Assembly: GCA_021795255.1 (NCBI GenBank)
Contig: JAJYPQ010000258.1
Coordinates: forward strand, 1 to 6,201
Direction: 5' to 3'
Origin: Pseudomonadota bacterium
Lineage (GTDB): Bacteria > Pseudomonadota > Gammaproteobacteria > Acidiferrobacterales > Acidiferrobacteraceae
DNA length: 6,201 nucleotides
The notes beneath the pieces are model-generated. The model was given only the letters and a program-made list of their open reading frames with translations. It ran no database searches and was not told the origin of the DNA. Below, piece after piece: positions 1 through 5,290 of this stretch (position 1 is its first letter; each line of letters begins with the position of its first letter). The translations under genes were made by a program, and so were the position numbers.

Positions 1-268
1 CGCCCGCCATGAAGAAGACACTGCGCGAAACCCTCGACGATTCGAGCCGCGCTCGCTCGTTTTGCGGCGGTCTTGAACCGCCTGCGTACCCTTGAGATCG
101 GAATTGCGTTGCGTTCATGGGGCCGCCCCGTCAGCCCACGCCCCTGGTCGCGAAGATGCCATGGTAATCCTGACTAGAGCTTTCGTAACGCTTGCAATCG
201 GACAGGGCAGGCTTGCGATCGCTGGACCTTTTTGGAGCGCATGAGGCATGACTCGCTGAGACCGGAAT

Positions 269-296
269 GCGCCGACCACAAATAGGGGTTCGGCGC
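269..296. repeat. Inverted repeat, 7-bp arms
   Basis: GCGCCGA at 269-275 is the exact reverse complement of TCGGCGC at 290-296, with 14 bases between the arms. A G/C-rich hairpin could form on either strand. No T-tract follows on either side, so a terminator is unlikely. An arm of this length can arise by chance. It is listed because it opens a run of inverted repeats leading to the fic promoter. Confidence 0.4.
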
Positions 297-394
297 CAAG
301 TCCTTTCAGTGGACCGGCCTCTTCTTCCGCTGCCACACCAAGCGACCTCATCGTTCGCCCAGATAAACGACGAGGGCACCAAGGGGGGCTTACG

Positions 395-419
395 CAAGCC
401 GTGGTCAGGCCTTGGCTTG
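395..419. repeat. Inverted repeat, 6-bp arms
   Basis: CAAGCC at 395-400 pairs with GGCTTG at 414-419 across a 13-base loop, and a G·T wobble (394/420) can add one pair. It is a weak element by itself and is noted only as part of the structured series upstream of fic. Confidence 0.3.
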
Positions 420-448
420 TCCGCAAGATACCGGAAAAGGGCCCGTCA

Positions 449-473
449 CCTCACAATGAGGACCGGTCCTCAT
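449..473. repeat. Perfect 18-bp palindrome with an alternative hairpin
   Basis: ATGAGGACCGGTCCTCAT at 456-473 is a perfect 18-bp palindrome with no spacer. The left arm can also pair elsewhere: CCTCA at 449-453 is complementary to TGAGG at 457-461 across a CAA loop. The same TGAGG can therefore pair either with the upstream or with the downstream CCTCA (468-472), giving two mutually exclusive structures. Dyads without a spacer are typical of sites bound by dimeric DNA-binding proteins. With no T-tract nearby it does not look like a terminator. It lies 155 bp upstream of the fic start codon. Its function is unknown. Confidence 0.75.
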
Positions 474-569
474 CCAAGGCACGCCCGGATTTGAACTGGA
501 TGCCCGATTCGGCTTCTGGGCTTGTTATGAGCGGCCGTTGCTGTTTTGCGGCGAATATGGGTCTTTGCC

Positions 570-584
570 CCGCACTTTGTGCGG
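570..584. repeat. Hairpin/dyad CCGCAC-TTT-GTGCGG
   Basis: Perfect 6-bp arms (570-575 and 579-584) flank a three-base TTT loop. It sits between TTTGCC (564-569) and TAATAA (586-591), a weak -35/-10 pair with a 16-bp spacer, so the dyad would fill the spacer of that possible promoter. GTGCGG recurs at 599-604, exactly 20 bp further on, and a related inverted CCGCAT lies at 624-629. This arrangement suggests an operator with repeated half-sites. No regulator has been identified. Confidence 0.5.
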
Positions 585-592
585 TTAATAAC

Positions 593-628
593 TTGCGCGT
601 GCGGAGGATAGGGCCCATAATCTCCGCA
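593..628 (+). promoter_or_regulatory. Putative fic promoter overlapped by an inverted repeat
   Basis: TTGCGC (593-598) and CATAAT (616-621) are separated by 17 bp and resemble a sigma70 promoter. Transcription would then start about seven bases after the -10 box, close to the A of the ATG at 628, giving a leaderless or nearly leaderless message. This fits the lack of a correctly spaced ribosome-binding site: the only purine-rich GGAGG (603-607) ends 20 bases before the start codon. TGCGGAG (600-606) and CTCCGCA (622-628) form a 7-bp inverted repeat around a central GGGCCC (611-616). A protein bound there would cover both the -10 box and the start codon. The promoter call rests on sequence resemblance only. 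Confidence 0.4.
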
Positions 629-1752
629 TGAATAGCGGCGATTATAGATTCATTTGGCAGGCCGGCGACTGGCCGAACTGGCGCTTTGACCTGGGCGCAC
701 TCGCTGGGCTCATGGCCGAAGTCAGTCGCGCCCAGGGTCTCCTCATGGGCCGCATGGCCAATGTCGGCATGGTGTTGTGCGGTCAGGCGAGCTTGGTCGC
801 GCTCACCGAAGACGTAGTCAAGACCAGCGAGATCGAGGGCGAGGTCCTCAATGTCGAATCCGTGCGCTCGTCTATCGCCCGTCGTCTGGGCGTGGACATC
901 GGCGCTCTTGCCCCCGCCGATCGTCACGTCGAGGGCGTGGTTGATATGGTGCTTGACGCTACCGTGAACTGCAACGCGCCCGTTACCAGGAACCGCTTGT
1001 TTGGCTGGCACGCGGCGCTCTTTCCAACCGGCTACTCAGGTCTATCCAGGCTCAAAGTCGCCACTTGGCGCGACGATGCCAGGGGCCCGATGCAGGTCGT
1101 ATCGGGCCCCATCGGTCGCCAGCGCGTGCATTTCGAGGCACCGCCAGCAGACCGTTTGGACGCCGAAACGAGTCGATTCCTCGACTGGGTGAATCGCACA
1201 TCGAACGAGCCGCCTCTCATCAAGGCTGGCCTCGGTCATCTGTGGTTTGTCACCTTGCACCCGTTCGATGACGGCAACGGTCGTATCGCTCGGGCCATCG
1301 GCGATCTGCTGCTGACGCGCGCCGATGGCAGCCCGCAGCGCTTCTACAGTCTATCGGCGCAGATTCAGCGCGAACGCAACTCCTATTACGACATACTGGA
1401 GCGGACGCAGAAGCGGTCGATGGATGTCACCGAGTGGTTGTTTTGGTTCCTAGACAGCCTGCGCCGTGCCGTCGATCAGGCACAGCACGTGCTCGATGCC
1501 GTACTCGTCAAAACGCGGTTCTGGCAGCATTGGGCGACCACACCATTGAACGAGCGACAGGTGAAGCTGCTCAATCGGCTGCTCGATGGTTTTGAAGGCA
1601 AACTTACCAGCAGTAAGTGGGCCGCCATAGCCAAGTGTTCACTGGACACGGCGTTGCGCGATATCAACGATCTAAAAAAGCGCGGCCTACTGCGAAAGGC
1701 TACTGCGGGCGGGCGCAGTACCAGCTACGAACTGAATGATCTGCCGAAATAG
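628..1752 (+). CDS. Fic family protein (class II, probable AMP-transferase) with DUF4172-like N-terminus and winged helix
   Basis: This 374-residue protein probably transfers AMP from ATP to a hydroxyl side chain of a target protein; the target cannot be read from sequence. The catalytic loop HPFDDGNGRIAR (211-222) is complete: H211 is the general base, D215 fits the metal-binding acidic position, and the GNGR anion-binding turn and R222 are present. The N-terminal part (about 7-85, with FIWQAGDWPNW) resembles DUF4172. It contains TSEIEG (66-71), which fits the (S/T)xxxE(G/N) inhibitory motif, with E70 as the predicted autoinhibitory glutamate. That makes it a self-inhibited class II Fic needing no separate antitoxin. 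Residues about 152-175 fit the substrate-binding flap. Residues about 305-370 look like a winged helix. The ATG at 628 was chosen because the conserved FIWQ segment begins at residue 8. No partner gene adjoins it. The family call is firm; the target and physiological role are unknown. Confidence 0.95.
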   Translation: MNSGDYRFIWQAGDWPNWRFDLGALAGLMAEVSRAQGLLMGRMANVGMVLCGQASLVALTEDVVKTSEIEGEVLNVESVRSSIARRLGVDIGALAPADRHVEGVVDMVLDATVNCNAPVTRNRLFGWHAALFPTGYSGLSRLKVATWRDDARGPMQVVSGPIGRQRVHFEAPPADRLDAETSRFLDWVNRTSNEPPLIKAGLGHLWFVTLHPFDDGNGRIARAIGDLLLTRADGSPQRFYSLSAQIQRERNSYYDILERTQKRSMDVTEWLFWFLDSLRRAVDQAQHVLDAVLVKTRFWQHWATTPLNERQVKLLNRLLDGFEGKLTSSKWAAIAKCSLDTALRDINDLKKRGLLRKATAGGRSTSYELNDLPK

Positions 1753-1920
1753 CCTTGCCTTGCAAACGATTACCACGAGCCGGGCCTTTTGGTCCCAGAA
1801 GAGATGGTGAGCCTGAAGGATATCATCGGCACCCTAAGCTCCCGCAGATTATGGGCCGCCCCCGGTTTCTTGACCCGGCCTCATGCGCGGCGCCCGCCAT
1901 GCTCGATATTCGGCGCGGTC

Positions 1921-1944
1921 TTACGTAAACCCATCATTACTTAA
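1921..1944. repeat. Two TTACNTAA repeats in the reductase upstream region
   Basis: TTACGTAA (1921-1928, itself a perfect palindrome) and TTACTTAA (1937-1944) are near-identical octamers whose starts are 16 bp apart. They lie in a locally AT-rich patch about 125-150 bp upstream of the reductase start. They could be regulator half-sites. Two short AT-rich matches could also be coincidence. Confidence 0.25.
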
Positions 1945-2056
1945 GCGCTCACCTATGCTCAGGAGTGATATCGGTTGACATTCAAAACGGCTAGCGACCA
2001 CCACCGCTCTTTCGCAAAGCGTGCCTTTTAGCGACAATGGTCGTTTCTTGCCTTTT

Positions 2057-2061
2057 AAGGA
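2057..2061 (+). promoter_or_regulatory. Ribosome-binding site that decides the reductase start
   Basis: AAGGA at 2057-2061 is the only good Shine-Dalgarno-like sequence near the gene start. It runs into the ATG at 2061, so it cannot serve that codon, and it is downstream of the ATG at 2037. It sits 8 bases before TTG at 2070, which is ideal spacing. TTG at 2070 is therefore preferred over either ATG. Confidence 0.55.
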
Positions 2062-2069
2062 TGCGGCCT

Positions 2070-3083
2070 TTGAAAGTACGGATCGAACCAAGCGGCCACG
2101 AGTTTGAGGCGAATCCAGGGGAGACCCTTCTCGAGGCCGCTTTGCGGGAGGGTTTTCACCTCCCCTACAGTTGCCGCAATGGGGCCTGTGGTACCTGTAA
2201 GGGCCGGGTCGTTTCGGGGCGAGTCGACCACAAGGCCTATGAACCGAAGGCCTTGAGCGCCACGGATCTTGCCGCGGGCAAGGCACTCTTTTGCCGCGCG
2301 GTCCCGGTGGAGCCGGTCGTTATCGAGGCCCGCGAGATCGGGGTGGCGAAGGATATCATCATAAAGACCCTCCCGTGCCGCGTGGCGCGCCTCGAAAGGT
2401 TGGCGCCGGATGTCATGCGGCTTTTGTTGAAGCTCCCGCAAAACGAGCGGCTCCAGTTCTTAGCCGGCCAATACATAGATATCCTTTTGAAGGATGGCCG
2501 ACGTCGGGGGTTTTCCTTGGCCAACGCCCCGAGCGACGACGAGTTTCTGGAACTCCATATCCGTCACGTCAAAGGCGGGCTTTTTTCCGGCCATGTCTTT
2601 GAGGCCATGAAGGAGCGCGCGCTCCTGCGTTTTGAAGGGCCGCTCGGGACATTTTTTCTGCGCGAGGATACGACGGCGCCCGTGATTCTCATGGCCGGCG
2701 GCACGGGGTTTGCGCCCATGAAGGCGATCCTCGAACAGGCGTTCCGCGGCGAATCGCGGCGGCCCTTGCATCTCTACTGGGGCGCGCGCACACGCCAGGA
2801 TCTTTATCTCCACGATCTCGCCTTGGAGTGGACGCGGCGTCATCCGCATTTCCTCTACACCCCGGTCCTCTCCCAGGCCTTGGCCTCGGACGAATGGTCC
2901 GGGCGTACCGGCTATGTGCACGAGGCCGTAGCGGCGGACGTCCGCGATCTCTCCGCTTATGAGGTCTACGCGAGCGGCCCGCCGCAAATGATCGAGGCCG
3001 CCAAAGATCTGTTCCCGAGGCAAGGTCTGCGTGAAGAGTCTTTTTACTATGATGCGTTCAATTACGCCAAGGATCCCGAATAG
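2070..3083 (+). CDS. [2Fe-2S] ferredoxin-FAD-NAD(P)H oxidoreductase (CDP-6-deoxy-delta-3,4-glucoseen reductase-like)
   Basis: This 337-residue single-chain electron-transfer protein would pass electrons from NAD(P)H through FAD to a [2Fe-2S] cluster and on to an unidentified acceptor. Residues 1-85 form a plant-type ferredoxin domain with ligands C35, C40, C43 (CRNGACGTC) and C75. An FAD-binding barrel follows (about 100-200), with RGFSLAN (146-152) as the flavin motif. The NAD(P) domain (about 203-337) carries GGTGFAPMKAI (210-220). Near the end, YASGPPQM (300-307) has serine where many relatives have cysteine, and an aromatic YYDAF tail follows. The protein is cytosolic, with no signal peptide or membrane segment. 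Databases often label this architecture as a sugar-nucleotide reductase, but no deoxysugar genes are nearby, so a general reductase role is likelier. Upstream in-frame ATGs at 2061 and 2037 would add 3 or 11 residues. The gene ends 2 bp before the cation exporter gene and is probably co-transcribed with it. Confidence 0.92.
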   Translation: MKVRIEPSGHEFEANPGETLLEAALREGFHLPYSCRNGACGTCKGRVVSGRVDHKAYEPKALSATDLAAGKALFCRAVPVEPVVIEAREIGVAKDIIIKTLPCRVARLERLAPDVMRLLLKLPQNERLQFLAGQYIDILLKDGRRRGFSLANAPSDDEFLELHIRHVKGGLFSGHVFEAMKERALLRFEGPLGTFFLREDTTAPVILMAGGTGFAPMKAILEQAFRGESRRPLHLYWGARTRQDLYLHDLALEWTRRHPHFLYTPVLSQALASDEWSGRTGYVHEAVAADVRDLSAYEVYASGPPQMIEAAKDLFPRQGLREESFYYDAFNYAKDPE

Positions 3084-3085
3084 AC

Positions 3086-4003
3086 ATGAGCGGCGCCCAC
3101 ACCCATGATCATCATGCAGGCACTGAAGGTCGTGGCCTATGGGTGTCTCTGGGATTGACTTTGCTGTTCGCGCTGATCGAGGCTTTGGCCGGATTTTTTG
3201 CCCATTCTCTGGCGCTTTTGAGCGATGCTGGTCATATGTTTTCGGATACCTTGGCCCTAGGACTCTCGCTTTTTGCCGCCTGGATGGCGAGACGCCCTCC
3301 GTCGGCGCGCCATTCCTATGGCCTTGTGCGTAGCGAAATCATAGCGGCCTTCGTGAACGGTCTCGTCCTGCTCGCCGTGGTGACGGCCATCGTGGTTGCC
3401 GCCATCGAACGACTCCAGCATCCCGTGCCGGTGGCCGGCGGCATCGTGATGTTTGTGGCGGCCCTGGGGATCGTCATTAACGGCGCGGTGGTCTACGCCC
3501 TAAGCCAGGAGAAACGAACCCTTAACACCAGGAGTGCGATTCTGCATGTCTTGGGCGATCTCCTCGGGTCGGGCGCGGCTGTGATCGCAGGCACTGTCAT
3601 CTTCTTTACCGGGTGGTTGCCCATAGACCCCATCCTGTCGCTGGTGATCTGCGGCTTGATTCTCTACTCGACGATTCAGCTTTTGCGTGAGACGCTGAAC
3701 GTGTTGATGGAGGGGGTCCCTAAACATCTCGATTTACGTCTTGTCGGACGGGCGCTAGCCGAGGTCCGCGGCGTGATTTCGGTGCACGATCTGCATATCT
3801 GGACCTTGTCGTCAGGCACGCTCGCACTCTCGGCCCATATCGTAGTCGATGATATCGCCCACTGGAATGCCTTGTTGGAGGCGATGCAAGGGCTTTTGCA
3901 CGAGCGCTTCGACATCGACCATGTGACCTTGCAGCCGGAGTTGTGGGATGTGTCGGCGGCTCGCGGCCGACCGGTCATCCTCATCCACCAGCGCGGCGGG
4001 TAA
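3086..4003 (+). CDS. Cation diffusion facilitator (CzcD/ZnT-like metal exporter)
   Basis: This 305-residue inner-membrane antiporter is predicted to expel divalent metal, most likely Zn2+ (perhaps also Co2+ or Cd2+), in exchange for protons. Six hydrophobic segments fit the family (about 17-37, 41-65, 85-107, 115-139, 152-175 and 180-200). The transport site is intact: H50 and D54 (SDAGHMFSD) in helix 2, and H154 and D158 (HVLGD) in helix 5. That HxxxD/HxxxD pattern is typical of the zinc-transporting branch, unlike the aspartate-rich helix 2 site of FieF/YiiP. A short His-rich N-terminus (HTHDHH, 5-10) may collect metal. The cytoplasmic domain (about 208-285) contains HDLHIWTLSSG (234-244) and DHVTLQPE (278-285). 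The helix 4-5 loop lacks a His stretch. The ATG follows the reductase stop by 2 bp, and AAGGA (3069-3073) lies 12 bases upstream. The family is certain; the metal is inferred. Confidence 0.95.
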   Translation: MSGAHTHDHHAGTEGRGLWVSLGLTLLFALIEALAGFFAHSLALLSDAGHMFSDTLALGLSLFAAWMARRPPSARHSYGLVRSEIIAAFVNGLVLLAVVTAIVVAAIERLQHPVPVAGGIVMFVAALGIVINGAVVYALSQEKRTLNTRSAILHVLGDLLGSGAAVIAGTVIFFTGWLPIDPILSLVICGLILYSTIQLLRETLNVLMEGVPKHLDLRLVGRALAEVRGVISVHDLHIWTLSSGTLALSAHIVVDDIAHWNALLEAMQGLLHERFDIDHVTLQPELWDVSAARGRPVILIHQRGG

Positions 4004-4044
4004 AGGCCTTTTGGCACCCGTCGCAAGGCACGCTCGGGGCGTAG

Positions 4045-4074
4045 CCTTCGTCACCCACGAAGGGGGCCGCTTTT
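4045..4074 (+). terminator. Probable intrinsic terminator after the reductase-exporter pair
   Basis: CCTTCGT (4045-4051) and ACGAAGG (4057-4063) form a perfect 7-bp stem around a CACCC loop. GGGCCGC then TTTT (4071-4074) follow on the plus strand. The T-tract is four bases long and seven bases from the stem, so termination may be inefficient. A weaker stem, GCCTT (4006-4010) with AAGGC (4025-4029), lies between this hairpin and the exporter stop codon. The T-tract overlaps the hemY stop codon on the other strand. The hairpin would also form in the hemY transcript, but without a T-tract there. Confidence 0.5.
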
Positions 4075-5290
4075 AAAACGGCAAAAGCGCAATATCGGGA
4101 CGGGGCTCGGCGCGGCCCCTCTGGCAGTCAAGAGCGCGCCGGTAGTATTCGCGGGCCCGCTCCTCATCCCCTAAACGTTCCATTGTCTGGGCCAATTCCG
4201 CGTAGGTCTCACTAGTCGGACCTTGGCGCGCACAGCGCTCGGCGTATTCGCGGGCCTTGCCGGGGAGATTGGCTCCTAGCGCTAATTTGGTGAGACACAG
4301 GAGCAAGCTGCCGTTTTCCGGGGAGGTCTTGAGCCAGGTCTCGGCCTGCGACAGGAGGCGCAGCGAGTCTGGCCCTTGGGGTAGCTCGCTGTAGGCTGAA
4401 AAGAGTTCCTCGGCGGGCTGTTGGCGCAAGGTGGTCACCAGAAGCTGTTCGGCCTGGCTGGTCGCGCCGCGACGAATGAGGCTTAAGGCGTAGACTGCGA
4501 CCAGCGCCGGGTGTTGGCGCCGATTTTTGGGAATGGCGTGCCACACGCCTTCGGCATCGTTTTCCGGGTGGGTCGTAGCGAGCAGGAGTAGCTGACGGTG
4601 GGCCTCGAGCTCCAATTCATCGATCGTCGCCGCATCCAGGGCCTTGTAACGGCGCAATTCCGGTGCGAGATGGGCGACCACGGTCCAATCGCGCAGGCCC
4701 CGTGCCCTTTGGATCAGGAAACGTAATACGGTGCGGTTGCCGGGGTGAGCGATCCTCAGTGCGCTTAAGGTGGCGAGGCTCCGCTCGTACTCTCGGGTCG
4801 CCTCGAAGAGATGGGCTTGCAGTAGGCCGGTGGCGAGCGTCAGCCCGGGCGCGGCTTGGGCCAGCGTGAGATACTCGTCGCGCCGCTCGTATTGGCCTTG
4901 TCCTTGGGCGGCGCATGCTGCGGCCAGGTAATGGATGCCCGGCACATCTTCGGCCTTGAGGTCGTGTACGAGGTCCCGTTCGGCGCCGGCGTGATCTCCC
5001 TCCAGGAGTTTGGTGAGGCCCATATGCAGGGCCTGCTGAAGATGACGGATCCGGCGGTCGAGACGCCAGCGGCCGACATCTCGCGGAATGTGCAGCAACC
5101 GCAACACGATATGCAAGGTGAAATACAGGAACGCCACGGTCGCCAACAAGAGCAGCACAAAGAGCGTAAGCGGCATCTCAAGGCTCCACGGGCTGCGTTC
5201 GATAAGAACGTAGCCCGGGTTGTGTAAGGCCGCGAGCGTCAAGATCACCGTGAGAAACAGCAGGACGAGGACTGTGGACAGGGTCTTCAT
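4073..5290 (-). CDS. hemY: HemY, inner-membrane TPR-type protein of the heme biosynthesis cluster
   Basis: This 405-residue protein matches proteobacterial HemY, a membrane-anchored repeat protein encoded with heme biosynthesis genes. It is unrelated to the Gram-positive protoporphyrinogen oxidase of the same name, and its exact function is not established. Two membrane helices lie at about 4-23 and 39-65. The conserved HemY N-terminal region follows (LHIPRDVGRWRLDRRIRHLQ, 66-85, then GLTKLLEGDHAGAERDL). The rest is helical repeats, including clear TPR-like units near 326-355 and 360-390 (AELAQTMERLGDEERAREYY). The length is close to the usual 390-400. The ATG at 5290 was chosen over an in-frame upstream ATG at 5347 because it begins directly at the first membrane helix and overlaps the hemX stop as ATGA. 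That upstream start would lie deep inside hemX. A purine-rich AGAAGAG sits just upstream. Translation is probably coupled to hemX. Confidence 0.93.
   Translation of the reverse strand: MKTLSTVLVLLFLTVILTLAALHNPGYVLIERSPWSLEMPLTLFVLLLLATVAFLYFTLHIVLRLLHIPRDVGRWRLDRRIRHLQQALHMGLTKLLEGDHAGAERDLVHDLKAEDVPGIHYLAAACAAQGQGQYERRDEYLTLAQAAPGLTLATGLLQAHLFEATREYERSLATLSALRIAHPGNRTVLRFLIQRARGLRDWTVVAHLAPELRRYKALDAATIDELELEAHRQLLLLATTHPENDAEGVWHAIPKNRRQHPALVAVYALSLIRRGATSQAEQLLVTTLRQQPAEELFSAYSELPQGPDSLRLLSQAETWLKTSPENGSLLLCLTKLALGANLPGKAREYAERCARQGPTSETYAELAQTMERLGDEERAREYYRRALDCQRGRAEPRPDIALLPF

Larger units (their letters stand above)
1..592. other. Upstream stretch without a recognisable gene
   Basis: I see no convincing gene here. 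Several short open frames overlap on both strands (for example 115-426 and 131-397 on the minus strand and 267-494 on the plus strand). None resembles a known family, none has a good ribosome-binding site, and they exclude one another. The first 95 bases are open in two forward frames that end at 76 and 95, so the tail of a gene starting outside the window cannot be ruled out. A further forward frame runs from after the stop at 10-12 to about 177 without a recognised domain. What stands out is a series of inverted repeats from about 269 onward, listed separately. The stretch could be an intergenic control region, an unrecognised structured RNA or decayed coding sequence. Confidence 0.5.
1753..2069. 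other. Intergenic region between fic and the reductase gene
   Basis: No gene is supported in this roughly 317-bp gap; an open frame on the minus strand (1921-2286) runs into the reductase and is its shadow. GGGCC-TTTT-GGTCCC at 1782-1796 could form a short bulged hairpin after fic, but no T-tract follows, so terminator function is doubtful. A consensus-like TTGACA lies at 1975-1980, yet no acceptable -10 hexamer occurs 15-18 bp downstream. An alternative weak pair, TTTCGC (2010-2015) and GACAAT (2033-2038) with 17 bp between, would start transcription near 2045. If that is right, the ATG at 2037 could not be the start codon. None of these promoter readings is strong. Confidence 0.4.

Noticed and set aside
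478..505. tRNA-like T-arm on the minus strand (loop reads TTCAAAT, stem CCGGG)
   Set aside because: The loop matches a T-loop, but the stem has a mismatch, no CCA follows, no matching 5' acceptor strand lies at the right distance, and the anticodon and D arms cannot be built. It is probably chance; an eroded attachment-site fragment cannot be excluded.
519..535. CTCATAA on the minus strand, resembling a Met anticodon loop
   Set aside because: The flanking five bases on each side do not pair into an anticodon stem.
451..1011. 186-codon open frame on the minus strand
   Set aside because: It lies mostly antisense to the N-terminal half of fic, whose family motifs are unmistakable. Its protein resembles no family I recognise and is typical of the antisense of GC-rich coding DNA.
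1..1901. 11-bp repeat CGCCCGCCATG at 1-11 and 1891-1901 bracketing the fic region, as possible insertion boundaries
   Set aside because: Several 11-base repeats are expected by chance in a window this long, the flanking similarity is poor, and no integrase or transposase is present.
1975..1980. Consensus -35 hexamer TTGACA upstream of the reductase
   Set aside because: No -10-like hexamer occurs 15-18 bp downstream, so it was not called as a promoter.
2460..3023. 187-codon open frame on the minus strand
   Set aside because: It is wholly antisense to the reductase gene and has no recognisable domain.
1783..4014. GGCCTTTTGG shared at 1783-1792 (after fic) and 4005-4014 (after the exporter), as a common terminator motif
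   Set aside because: Ten-base matches are expected by chance in this window, and neither copy forms a stable stem with a T-tract.
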